Source: Streptomyces sp. DSM 110735 (lineage in GTDB: Bacteria > Actinomycetota > Actinomycetes > Streptomycetales > Streptomycetaceae). Taken from it: a stretch of DNA of 64,000 bases. Where the stretch lies: contig NZ_JACYHF010000012.1 of assembly GCF_016482685.1 (NCBI RefSeq), positions 1 through 64,000 of the forward strand, written 5' to 3'. Positions 33,707 through 42,291 of the stretch are shown here, in pieces (position 1 is the stretch's first letter; every line of letters starts with the position of its first letter). Under the pieces are notes generated by a model that had not been told where the DNA came from, did no database searches, and saw only the letters and a list, made by a program, of their open reading frames with translations. Made by a program: the position numbers and the translations under genes.

Positions 33707-34591
33707 TCAGGCGGAGAGGATCTCCCGCGCCAGCTTGGCGGTCTCGGTCGGGGTCTTGCCGACCTTGACGCCCGCGGCCTCCAGGGCCTCCTTCTTCGCC
33801 TGGGCGGTGCCGGACGAACCGGAGACGATGGCACCGGCGTGGCCCATGGTCTTGCCCTCGGGCGCGGTGAAGCCCGCGACGTAGCCGACGACCGGCTTGG
33901 TCACGTTGTCCTTGATGAACGCGGCAGCGCGCTCCTCGGCGTCGCCACCGATCTCACCGATCATCACGATCAGGTCGGTGTCGGGGTCGTCCTGGAACGC
34001 GGCCAGGGCGTCGATGTGCGTGGTGCCGATGATCGGGTCACCACCGATGCCGACGGCGGTCGAGAAGCCGATGTCCCGCAGCTCGTACATCATCTGGTAC
34101 GTCAGCGTGCCGGACTTCGAGACCAGACCGATGCGGCCCGGCTTCGTGATGTCGCCCGGGATGATGCCGACGTTCGACTGGCCCGGGGTGATGATGCCGG
34201 GGCAGTTCGGGCCGATGATGCGGGTCTTGTTGCCCTTCTTGCCGGCGTACGCCCAGAACGACGCCGTGTCGTGCACGGCGATGCCCTCGGTGATCACGAC
34301 GGCCAGCGGGATCTCGGCGTCGATCGCCTCGACGACCGCGTCCTTGGTGAACTTCTCCGGCACGAAGATGACGGAGACGTTGGCGCCGGTCTTCTCGATG
34401 GCCTCGGCGACCGTGCCGAACACGGGTACCTCGGTGCCGTCGAAGTCCACGGTCTGACCCGCCTTGCGCGGGTTCACGCCGCCCACGACCTCGGTGCCGT
34501 CACCCAGCATGAGCTTGGTGTGCTTCATGCCGGTGGCACCGGTCATGCCCTGGACGATGACCTTGCTGTCCTTGTTGAGCCAGATAGCCAT
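33707..34591 (-). CDS. sucD: Succinyl-CoA synthetase alpha subunit
   Basis: A 294-aa subunit. The CoA-binding Rossmann part has VQGMTGATGMKHTKLML and GGVNPRKAG. The phospho-histidine lies in GHAGAIVSGSSGTA near residue 246, and the ligase domain has IIGPNCPGIITPGQ. With SucC it makes succinate, CoA and NTP from succinyl-CoA in the TCA cycle. It follows sucC by 27 bp on the same transcript. Confidence 0.97.
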   Translation of the reverse strand: MAIWLNKDSKVIVQGMTGATGMKHTKLMLGDGTEVVGGVNPRKAGQTVDFDGTEVPVFGTVAEAIEKTGANVSVIFVPEKFTKDAVVEAIDAEIPLAVVITEGIAVHDTASFWAYAGKKGNKTRIIGPNCPGIITPGQSNVGIIPGDITKPGRIGLVSKSGTLTYQMMYELRDIGFSTAVGIGGDPIIGTTHIDALAAFQDDPDTDLIVMIGEIGGDAEERAAAFIKDNVTKPVVGYVAGFTAPEGKTMGHAGAIVSGSSGTAQAKKEALEAAGVKVGKTPTETAKLAREILSA

Positions 34592-34618
34592 GGTGTGTTG
34601 TGTCCTCGTCCTGAGTGC

Positions 34619-35800
34619 TTACTTTGCGGCGTGGGCCAGCTCGGCGGCCTTGTCGGCCGCGCCGTCCATGGTGTCGACGCGCTGCACCAGCGGGTGGTTG
34701 GCGTCGGTGAGGATCTTGCGGCCCAGCTCGGCGTTGTTGCCGTCGAGGCGGACGACGAGCGGCTTCTCGACCTTCTCGCCGCGGTCCTCCAGGAGCTTCA
34801 GCGCCTGGACGATGCCGTTGGCGACCTCGTCGCAGGCGGTGATGCCGCCGAAGACGTTGACGAACACGGACTTGACGTCCGGGTCGCCCAGGATGATCTC
34901 CAGGCCGTTCGCCATGACCTGGGCGGAGGCGCCGCCACCGATGTCCAGGAAGTTGGCGGGCTTCACGTCGCCGTGCTTCTCACCGGCGTACGCGACGACG
35001 TCCAGGGTGCTCATGACGAGACCCGCGCCGTTGCCGATGATGCCGACCTCGCCGTCGAGCTTGACGTAGTTCAGGCCCTTGGCCTTGGCGGCCGCCTCGA
35101 GCGGGTTGGCCGCGTCCTTGTCGTGCAGCTCTTCGTACTCGGGGTGACGGAACTCGGCGTTCTCGTCGAGCGACACCTTGCCGTCAAGCGCCAGGACCTC
35201 GCCGGAGGCGACCTTCGCCAGCGGGTTGACCTCGACGAGGAGGGCGTCCGACTTGATGAAGGTGTCCCACAGCTTGATGAGGACGTTGACGACCTTGTCC
35301 GCGACCTCGGCCGGGAACTTGGCGGCCTCGACGATCTCGCGGGCCTTGGCCTCGTCCACACCGTCGATGGCGTCGATCGCGATCTTCGCGACGGCCTCGG
35401 GGCGGGTCGCCGCGACCTCCTCGATCTCCATGCCGCCCTCGACGGAGGCGATGGAGAGGAAGGTGCGGTTCGCACGGTCGAGGAGGAAGGAGACGTAGTA
35501 CTCCTCGACGATTTCCGGAGCGGTCTCGGCGATCATCACCTTGTGGACCGTGTGGCCCTTGATGTCCATGCCGAGGATGTCCGTCGCGCGGGCGACGGCC
35601 TCGTCCGGGGTGGCGGCGAGCTTGACGCCGCCGGCCTTGCCACGACCACCGACCTTCACCTGCGCCTTGACGACGGACTTGCCGCCCAGACGCTCCGTGA
35701 TCTCGCGCGCCGCCTCAGGCGTGTCGATGACTTCACCGGCCAGCACCGGTACATCGTGCTTGGCGAAGAGGTCCCTCGCCTGGTACTCGAACAGGTCCAC
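34619..35800 (-). CDS. sucC: Succinyl-CoA synthetase beta subunit
   Basis: A 393-aa ATP-grasp subunit. Visible are MDLFEYQARDLFAKHDVPV, VVKAQVKVGGRGKAGGVKLA (nucleotide binding), LVEVNPLAKVASGEVLALDGKV (Mg2+ ligands; split at VASGEV), and the C-terminal VNVFGGITACDEVANGIV that meets the alpha subunit. First gene of sucCD. No specific operator was found upstream. Confidence 0.97.
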   Translation of the reverse strand: MDLFEYQARDLFAKHDVPVLAGEVIDTPEAAREITERLGGKSVVKAQVKVGGRGKAGGVKLAATPDEAVARATDILGMDIKGHTVHKVMIAETAPEIVEEYYVSFLLDRANRTFLSIASVEGGMEIEEVAATRPEAVAKIAIDAIDGVDEAKAREIVEAAKFPAEVADKVVNVLIKLWDTFIKSDALLVEVNPLAKVASGEVLALDGKVSLDENAEFRHPEYEELHDKDAANPLEAAAKAKGLNYVKLDGEVGIIGNGAGLVMSTLDVVAYAGEKHGDVKPANFLDIGGGASAQVMANGLEIILGDPDVKSVFVNVFGGITACDEVANGIVQALKLLEDRGEKVEKPLVVRLDGNNAELGRKILTDANHPLVQRVDTMDGAADKAAELAHAAK

Positions 35801-36106
35801 GCGCTTCCGTCCCTATCAGTGATCTCGCGGTTCGTTGGATGCGTGGGCGTGCCGCGAAGGGCAACGTGACGTCCGCTTGTCACTAGGGGGGCGCACACGG
35901 TGTCCGAGCGCGCGGCATGTCCGCCTCGCAGGTTATCGCTGCTTGCCGGGGCCCTCTAAATCGCGGGTCACACCCGAGCGGTGATACCTGTCACATGATG
36001 CCGGATGAGGTGACACGCGGTGCCGTGACCCTGCCCGGGGGCTCGGCGCAGGTGCGGGGTTGTCGCAGGTCAGGTCGGGGGTGGAGCGGGGCGGGGTGGG
36101 GCAGGG
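35801..36106. other. Intergenic region upstream of sucC
   Basis: 306 bp. Holds the sucC promoter region and the downstream flank of the VWA gene. No gene is supported and I could not name a -35/-10 pair with confidence. Confidence 0.5.
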
Positions 36107-37444
36107 TCAGGAGGGGTGCGGGACGGGGACGGCCCGTTTCTCCAGTGCCGCCGCCATCACCTCCGGGAAGTGGTCGGGGGTGCAGGCGAAGGCGGGGATG
36201 CCGAGGGCGGCCAGGGCTGCCGCGTGCTCGCGGTCGTAGGCGGGGGTGCCTTCGTCCGAGAGCGCGAGCAGGGTCACGAACTGGACGCCGGACGCCTTCA
36301 TCGCCGCGACCCGCTTCAGCATCTCGTCCCGTATCCCGCCCTCGTACAGATCGCTGATCAGCACCACGACCGTCTCGGCGGGGCGGGTGATCCGCGACTG
36401 GCAGTACGCCAGCGCCCGGTTGATGTCGGTGCCACCGCCGAGCCGAGTGCCGAAAAGCACGTCCACCGGGTCGTCCAGTTGATCGGTGAGGTCCACGACC
36501 GAGGTGTCGAAGACGACCAGGCGCGTACTGACCGACCTCATCGAGGCGAGCACCGCGCCGAACACCGACGCGTACACGACCGACGCGGCCATCGACCCGG
36601 ACTGGTCGACACAGAGCACGATCTCCTTCTTCACCGACCGCGCCGCCCGCCCGTATCCGACGAGCCGCTCCGGCACCACCGTGCGGTGCTCGGGCAGATA
36701 GTGCTTGAGGTTGGCCGCGATCGTGCGGTTCCAGTCGATGTCCCGGTGGCGCGGTCTGCCGATCCGGGCGCTGCGGTCGAGCGCCCCGGTGAGGGTCGCC
36801 CGGGTACGGGACGCCAGCCGCTTCTCCAGATCCTCGACCACCTTCCGCACGACCGCCCGCGCGGTCTGCCTCGTCGTCTCCGGCATGGCCTGGTGCAGCG
36901 ACAGCAGCGTGCCGACCAGGTGCACGTCCGCCTCCACCGCCTCCAGCATCTCCGGCTCCAGCAGCAGCGCGGCGAGCCCGAGCCGGTCGATGGCGTCGCG
37001 CTGCATGACCTGGACGACGGAGGAGGGGAAGTACGTGCGGATGTCCCCCAGCCAGCGCGCCACCGACGGCACCGAACCACCGAGCCCCGCCGCCCGCTCC
37101 CGCCCGCCCCCGGCGCCCTTGCCGCCCCGGTCCTGCTTTCCGTACAGCGCGGTCAGCGCCGTGTCCATCGCCGCGTCCCGCCCCGCGAGCACGCATCCGG
37201 TGCCGTCGGCCTGCTCCCCGCCGAGCACCAGCCGCCAGCGACGCAACCGCTCGGCGTCGGCGCGGGCGTCGGCGCGGGCGTCAGCGTCAGCTTCGCGAGG
37301 TGCGGTGCCTGGCGCCCTTGGTGCGCCTGTCGGCGTCGGCGCGTCTGTCGCCTTTGGTTCGTCCGTCGTCCTTGGCGTGACCGCCGTCCTTGGTGCGTCT
37401 GTCGCCTTAGGTGCGTCCGTCGTCCTTGGCATGTCCGTCGTCAT
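36107..37444 (-). CDS. VWA-domain protein of the MoxR cluster
   Basis: A 445-aa protein. Residues 1-60 are a low-complexity tail of TTDAPKATDAP-like repeats, encoded by a minisatellite. The middle helical part (about 65-255) includes RTYFPSSVVQVMQRDAIDRLG. The von Willebrand A domain occupies about 270-430 with a complete MIDAS: D-x-S-x-S in VLCVDQSGSMAAS, Thr in FDTSVVDLTDQ, Asp in VLISDLYEGG. It is coupled to the upstream DUF5682 gene (ATGA overlap) and third in the MoxR-DUF5682-VWA unit. MoxR/VWA pairs typically act as metal-dependent remodelling machines; this one's client is unknown. Confidence 0.9.
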   Translation of the reverse strand: MTTDMPRTTDAPKATDAPRTAVTPRTTDEPKATDAPTPTGAPRAPGTAPREADADARADARADAERLRRWRLVLGGEQADGTGCVLAGRDAAMDTALTALYGKQDRGGKGAGGGRERAAGLGGSVPSVARWLGDIRTYFPSSVVQVMQRDAIDRLGLAALLLEPEMLEAVEADVHLVGTLLSLHQAMPETTRQTARAVVRKVVEDLEKRLASRTRATLTGALDRSARIGRPRHRDIDWNRTIAANLKHYLPEHRTVVPERLVGYGRAARSVKKEIVLCVDQSGSMAASVVYASVFGAVLASMRSVSTRLVVFDTSVVDLTDQLDDPVDVLFGTRLGGGTDINRALAYCQSRITRPAETVVVLISDLYEGGIRDEMLKRVAAMKASGVQFVTLLALSDEGTPAYDREHAAALAALGIPAFACTPDHFPEVMAAALEKRAVPVPHPS

Positions 37445-39840
37445 CCGCCCACCCCCGCAAGCGTGTTGTCGTCCCTGGGTACGGTCCGCTCTTCCTCCAG
37501 CCCGAGCAGCAACCGCAGCACCGGCACCACGGCATCGGCGCGCCGCGGGTCCGGCTCGGCCGCGAAACCGGGCGGTGCCGTCGCGCCGGTCACGGGTCCG
37601 GCGGCGCCTTCCGGCCCGCGCCGGACCAGCTCACCGAGCGTGCGCCGCACCCCGGGTTCGTACGCGGAGAAGGTCCGCCGCAGCAACGGCAGCGCGTCCG
37701 TGAACGCCTCCGTCGACACCGAGGTCAACCACCCGTCGACCAGCCTCAGCAACCGCTCGTCGTGGACCAGCAGCAACCCGCCCCCGCCTCCCCCGGCGAA
37801 CCCCTCGACCCACGCGGCCGCATCCCCGGGCGGTGGCCCCGGGGACAGCGCCAGCCCCATGAGCCGCGCCGCCTCCCCGTCCGCCAACGCCCCGCCGTCG
37901 AGCAGCAGTCGGACAGCGCGCCCCCGTATCTCACCGGGGACGGCGTCGCGGAGGGCGAGGGTACGGAGGACGCCGCGCCAGCGGTCGCGGAGACCGGCGC
38001 CTTCGCGGTTGCCGTCGCCCTGCGAGCCCTCGCCACCTGACCCCGTTTCGCCGTCCAAGCGGCACCCGCCCCACACCTCGGACAACAAGGCGACCGCCCC
38101 CTGCACCCCCTCCACGTGCCCCCGCATCTCGTGCGCCGCGTCCACGTCCAGCCCGACGCACGCCGGAGGCAGCCCGACGAAGATCCGGTCGGCCAAACCT
38201 GCCGCCACATCGGCAAGCGCGCCGGTATGGGTGCCGCGCACATCGCCGTAGCGGAGCGACCGGACCAACGCGGGAAGGGCCTGTGCAAGATGCCCCACGT
38301 CGCAGTCCAGAGCCGCCCGGTCGGCCAGCACGCGCATGACCACGGGCAGCGCGTCCGGCAGCCCGGCGAGCAGGCACTGCTCGGCCAGCGAGGTGACGTC
38401 GGCGAGAGCGCGGGCGGTAATCGCGTCCGCCTCCACCTTGGCCGTCGCGGCGCCGAGGACAGTGGTCCCCCACACGCCCGCCTCCGCCACCCTCACCGAC
38501 AACTCCGGTTCCCAGCGCAGCCGCCAGGTCTCGCGGAAGGTGCCCGTGCTCCCCCGTGACGTGATGGGCTCGCCCCAGCCGACGCCGAGCAGTCGCAGCC
38601 GGTGCAGCAGCCTGCCGCGCGCGGCGTCGGTGTCCTTGCGCAGGTCCAGCTCCACCTCCCGTTCCGCCGCCTCCGGCTTGAACCGCAACCGGCGCTGCTC
38701 CCGGGCGAGGTCCCGCTGCAACGGCACCGCGGGCGCCGACTCCGGCACCTCCCCGAGTACGTCCCCGACCACCAGCCGGTCGTACACGAGGGACAGCGGC
38801 ACGTCCGATCCGTCGCACATCACCGCACGCACGGCGTCGGTCGTCTCGCTCAGCCCGGGCAGCGGACGCCCACGCAGCACGGCGAGGGTGTCCGCGAGCC
38901 GGACCGCCTCGATGACATGCGCGGAGGACACCAGCCGGTCCTCCTCCCGCAGCAGCCCCGCGACCTTGGTCAGCCATCGTTCGACCGGCCGGTCCGGCGC
39001 CCGGAACAGATGGGCGTACCACCCCGGTGAGTCGATCCCCGCGCCGTAGCCGCTGAAGCGGGAGAGGCGGCGGTATGTCCAGGGCACCCAGGTCAGCTCG
39101 GTCTTCACCTTGGGCAACCCCTTCAGCAGGGCACGGTCGGCGGCGACGGTGACCCCGGTCCGCAGCGCGGGCACGTGCCACGCCCCGCACACCACCGCCA
39201 CCGCGTCCCCGAACTCACGTCGCGCCGAACGCAGTTGGAGCCGCATATACGCCTCCCGCACCTGGTCCCGGGAGCGACCGCCATCCCCGTACCGCTCACG
39301 CAGCGCCCCCATCGCCTCCTCCAGCGCGGCGAACGGCGCGAAGGGATCCTCCGCTCCCCCACCCCGGTGCTCGACCACGTCCTCCCACCAGCGCTCGGGA
39401 TCGTCGTACCCGGCGACGTCGGCCAGCGCGGCGAGCGGATCGAGACGCGTCCCCTCAGCAGACCCGGGACCGGCGCCCGGCTCGTCCCCGGACTCCGCCA
39501 ACGTGTGCGCCGCAGGCAGATCGACGAACCGAGCCGGAACCCCCCGCTCGACCGCCCACCGGATCGCCACCCACTCCGGGCTGAACTCGGCCAGTGGCCA
39601 GAAGGCGGAGCGGCCCGGTTCGTCCACGACGTGGGCGAGCAGCGCGACCGGCGGTCGCAGGCCGGGGTCGGCGGCGAGCGGGATCAGCGGGTCGGCCTCG
39701 GGCGGTCCCTCGATCAGGACGACGGCGGGCCGGGACGCGTCCAGCGCCGCGCGGACGGCTCGCGCGGAACCGGGTCCGTGATGCCGTACCCCCAGCAGCA
39801 GCGGCCCGGACGCGAACGCCCCGCCGCTCACCGCGTTCAT
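37441..39840 (-). CDS. DUF5682 family protein of the MoxR cluster
   Basis: A 799-aa protein. The N-terminus (LLLGVRHHGPGSARAVRAAL, then VVLIEGPPEADPLIPLA) is the DUF5682 hallmark, with the RHHGPGSA motif and the EGPPE acidic motif reminiscent of TraB/ChaN-like folds. VCGAWHVPAL at about residue 230 is another conserved His motif. The C-terminal half is helical and rich in Leu/Ala. Both ends overlap neighbours by 4 bp (moxR upstream, VWA downstream), so the three proteins are made together. Its activity is not established; a peptidase-like role is a guess from fold similarity. Confidence 0.88.
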   Translation of the reverse strand: MNAVSGGAFASGPLLLGVRHHGPGSARAVRAALDASRPAVVLIEGPPEADPLIPLAADPGLRPPVALLAHVVDEPGRSAFWPLAEFSPEWVAIRWAVERGVPARFVDLPAAHTLAESGDEPGAGPGSAEGTRLDPLAALADVAGYDDPERWWEDVVEHRGGGAEDPFAPFAALEEAMGALRERYGDGGRSRDQVREAYMRLQLRSARREFGDAVAVVCGAWHVPALRTGVTVAADRALLKGLPKVKTELTWVPWTYRRLSRFSGYGAGIDSPGWYAHLFRAPDRPVERWLTKVAGLLREEDRLVSSAHVIEAVRLADTLAVLRGRPLPGLSETTDAVRAVMCDGSDVPLSLVYDRLVVGDVLGEVPESAPAVPLQRDLAREQRRLRFKPEAAEREVELDLRKDTDAARGRLLHRLRLLGVGWGEPITSRGSTGTFRETWRLRWEPELSVRVAEAGVWGTTVLGAATAKVEADAITARALADVTSLAEQCLLAGLPDALPVVMRVLADRAALDCDVGHLAQALPALVRSLRYGDVRGTHTGALADVAAGLADRIFVGLPPACVGLDVDAAHEMRGHVEGVQGAVALLSEVWGGCRLDGETGSGGEGSQGDGNREGAGLRDRWRGVLRTLALRDAVPGEIRGRAVRLLLDGGALADGEAARLMGLALSPGPPPGDAAAWVEGFAGGGGGGLLLVHDERLLRLVDGWLTSVSTEAFTDALPLLRRTFSAYEPGVRRTLGELVRRGPEGAAGPVTGATAPPGFAAEPDPRRADAVVPVLRLLLGLEEERTVPRDDNTLAGVGG

Positions 39841-40979
39841 GGGCTCACCTCGCGGCAGGCCCGGTAGAAGTCGGTCCAGCCGTCGCGCTCGCGCACGACC
39901 GTCTCCAGGTACTCCTGCCATACGACCCGGTCGGCTGCCGGGTCGCGGACGACGGCGCCCAGGATGCCCGCGGCCACGTCCCCGGCGCGCAGTACGCCGT
40001 CGCCGAAGTGGGCGGACAGGGCGAGACCGCTGGTGACGACGGAGATCGCCTCGGCCGTGGACAGGGTGCCGCTCGGCGACTTGAGCCTGGTCCGGCCGTC
40101 GTCGGTGATGCCCGCACGCAGCTCGCGGAAGACGGTGACGACACGGCGGATCTCGTCCATGCCGTCGGGCGCGGTCGGCAGGTCCAAGGAGCGGCCGATC
40201 TGCTCGACGCGGCGCGTGACGATGTCCACCTCGGCGTCGGCGGTCTCCGGCAACGGCAGCACCACGGTGTTGAAGCGGCGGCGCAGCGCGCTGGAGAGGT
40301 CGTTCACGCCCCGGTCGCGGTCGTTGGCGGTGGCGATGAGGTTGAAGCCCCGGACGGCCTGGACCTCCTCGCCCAACTCGGGGATGGGCAGGGTCTTCTC
40401 GGAGAGGATGGTGATCAGGCTGTCCTGGACATCCGCCGGGATGCGGGTCAGCTCCTCGACCCGGGCCGTCATGCCCTCGGACATCGCGCGCATGACCGGG
40501 CTCGGCACAAGCGCCTCGCGGCTGGGTCCGTGAGCGAGCAGCCGGGCATAGTTCCAGCCGTAGCGGATCGCCTCCTCCGGGGTGCCCGCCGTGCCCTGCA
40601 CCAGCAGGGTCGAGTCGCCGCTGACGGCGGCGGCCAGGTGCTCCGACACCCAGGTCTTGGCCGTGCCGGGCACGCCGAGCAGCAGCAGGGCGCGGTCGGT
40701 GGCGAGCGTGGTGACGGCGACCTCGACGATGCGACGCGGGCCCACGTACTTGGGAGTTATCACCGTGCCGTCGGGCAGCGTGCCGCCGAGCAGATAGGTG
40801 GCCACGGCCCAGGGCGACAGCTTCCAGCGGGCCGGGCGCGGTCTGTCGTCGTGGGCGGCCAGCGCGGCGAGTTCGGCCGCGAAGGCGTGCTCGGCGTGCG
40901 GTCGCAACGCCTGGGCCGCCCTTGCTCCAGCGGTCGGTTCGGTGGTCGGTTCGGCGGTCGTCCCCGTGGACACAGACAT
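39837..40979 (-). CDS. MoxR-type AAA+ ATPase
   Basis: A 380-aa ATPase. Walker A is LLLGVPGTAKTWVSEHL, with the sensor-1 region FNLIATANDRDRGVNDLSSAL and the arginine finger in RRRFNTVVLPLP. A lid domain follows. The Walker B region reads VEELTRIPADVQDSLITIL, the variant seen in this MoxR subgroup. ATG 40979 was chosen because GAAGGGGG precedes it; an upstream in-frame TTG lies inside the divergent promoter. It is the first gene of moxR-DUF5682-VWA. It probably remodels a partner with the VWA protein. Confidence 0.92.
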   Translation of the reverse strand: MSVSTGTTAEPTTEPTAGARAAQALRPHAEHAFAAELAALAAHDDRPRPARWKLSPWAVATYLLGGTLPDGTVITPKYVGPRRIVEVAVTTLATDRALLLLGVPGTAKTWVSEHLAAAVSGDSTLLVQGTAGTPEEAIRYGWNYARLLAHGPSREALVPSPVMRAMSEGMTARVEELTRIPADVQDSLITILSEKTLPIPELGEEVQAVRGFNLIATANDRDRGVNDLSSALRRRFNTVVLPLPETADAEVDIVTRRVEQIGRSLDLPTAPDGMDEIRRVVTVFRELRAGITDDGRTRLKSPSGTLSTAEAISVVTSGLALSAHFGDGVLRAGDVAAGILGAVVRDPAADRVVWQEYLETVVRERDGWTDFYRACREVSP

Positions 40980-41022
40980 GGCTGAGGCCCCCTTCGGCTC
41001 GGCCGGTCGGCGAGCTGGTTCC

Positions 41023-41045
41023 ACCATGCAGCACGCCACTGACAA
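41023..41045 (-). promoter_or_regulatory. Candidate PafBC-type promoter toward moxR
   Basis: On the minus strand: TTGTCAGTG (41045-41037), 8 nt, then CATGGT (41028-41023). The -35-like half matches the RecA-independent DNA-damage promoter exactly, while the -10 differs from TAnnnT at its first base. It forms a 12-bp inverted repeat with the plus-strand copy 48 bp away. Confidence 0.55.
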
Positions 41046-41081
41046 CCGCTTCGGCCTGTGGATAACTCTGCCGCGGGCCGA

Positions 41082-41104
41082 TTGTCAGTGGCGGGACCTA
41101 CCGT
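41082..41104 (+). promoter_or_regulatory. PafBC-type (RecA-independent DNA-damage) promoter toward the SWIM-family gene
   Basis: TTGTCAGTG (41082-41090), exactly 8 nt, then TACCGT (41099-41104). It fits the TTGTCRGTG-N8-TAnnnT architecture of RecA-NDp/PafBC promoters. The hexamer ends 7 nt before ATG 41112, so the mRNA is probably leaderless. Confidence 0.75.
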
Positions 41105-41111
41105 CGTTCGC

Positions 41112-42248
41112 ATGACTCAGCAGGGGGTGCGACGGAGCGCGGACCGGGTGCCGACCCCGGCACCTGACGCCGCCTCACGCAGCGCGGACGGCGGATTCGG
41201 AGAGCGGGCGGAGGAGCGGAAGACGGAGGAGAGAGCAGGGCGGAAACGGGACTCCGGCGGCCCGGCAGACCCCGAGGCGGCCCGACGCCGGGCAGAGCGC
41301 CGTGAGCAACGGGTGACAGCGGGCGTGACCGAGCTGGAACAGCGCCTGGCGGACCTGCTGCGCGGCGGTCTGGCCTCGGCCGAACAGGCGAGGTACACGC
41401 TGTGGGAGGAGACCGCCGCCCGCATGGTCGACGCACAGGCACCCGGACTTGCGGCGAAAGTAAGGGAGTTGGGTGCGATACCCGCCTCCGGACCCGACTG
41501 GCCGACCAGACTCCTGGAGGAGTGCGCCCTGCTGCACCTCCTCGGCCAGGGCTGGCTGCACCGCGACCAACTTCCCGACGCCCTCGCGGCAACGGTCCGC
41601 TCCCGGCTCGGCCTGCCCGCCTCCGCCGACGGCCCACCGCTGCGCGACCGCTGGCTGGTCCTCGCCCAGTACGACACCGCCGACGCGAAACTGACGACCC
41701 GCCGCATCTGGCTGCACGGCACCGGCTCCGGCCACACCCGGCTGCTCCTCTCCTACGGCGCCGCCGGACGCGCCCCCGAGCTGTCCCTGCCGGTCGGCCA
41801 CACCCTGGAGGCGGACCTGACCGGTTACCCGGGCGCGGGGCAGCTCCGCGCCGCGCTGGGCGAGCGGTACGCCCCGCCCACCCCGGCCACCGTCCGCCCC
41901 AACGGTCTGACCACCGCGCAGGCGACCGCCCGCTACGGCGACGCGCTGCGCGAGGACCCCTGGCTCGACAGGGTCCCGGTCATCCTGGCCGGGGTCATAC
42001 CGGTGCCGGACGAACGCCCGGGCTCCTGGCAACTGACCGACGCGGATGCGGACCCGAAGACCGACCCCGCATCCGCCACGGCACTCCCCCTGACCCCGAC
42101 CTGCCTCACCCGCCCCGGCCTCTGGCGGCTGATCGCCCTCTCCGGCGGCACCCCACTCACCGTCTTCGGCGAGCTGGGCCACCGAGGCTTCACCCCGCTC
42201 ACCGCCTGGCCCGCACACCACCCCGGCACCCCGGTGACGCTGCACTGA
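41112..42248 (+). CDS. SWIM-family cluster protein lacking the zinc finger
   Basis: A 378-aa protein. From residue about 55 on (PEAARRRAERREQRVTAGV, then LEQRLADLLRGGLA, ARMVDAQAPGLAAKVRELG) it follows the SWIM zinc-finger proteins that accompany MoxR/DUF5691 clusters in Streptomyces. Those proteins, as I recall them, start MTQQGVRW and carry a CxCx(n)CxH finger within the first 130 residues. Here the start MTQQGVRRSADRV is kept, but no cysteine occurs before residue about 150, and about 80-90 residues appear deleted. The C-terminal TPLTVFGELGHRGFTPLTAWP block is intact. ATG 41112 is next to a PafBC-type promoter. DUF5691 follows 43 bp later. Confidence 0.8.
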   Translation: MTQQGVRRSADRVPTPAPDAASRSADGGFGERAEERKTEERAGRKRDSGGPADPEAARRRAERREQRVTAGVTELEQRLADLLRGGLASAEQARYTLWEETAARMVDAQAPGLAAKVRELGAIPASGPDWPTRLLEECALLHLLGQGWLHRDQLPDALAATVRSRLGLPASADGPPLRDRWLVLAQYDTADAKLTTRRIWLHGTGSGHTRLLLSYGAAGRAPELSLPVGHTLEADLTGYPGAGQLRAALGERYAPPTPATVRPNGLTTAQATARYGDALREDPWLDRVPVILAGVIPVPDERPGSWQLTDADADPKTDPASATALPLTPTCLTRPGLWRLIALSGGTPLTVFGELGHRGFTPLTAWPAHHPGTPVTLH

Positions 42249-42291
42249 CCCCGCCGCCGCACTGCCCCCGCCCACACGGAAGGGAACCCCG

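Noticed and set aside
33695..35869. 724-aa plus-strand open frame opposite sucCD
   Set aside because: Antisense to two unmistakable core genes; shadow frame.
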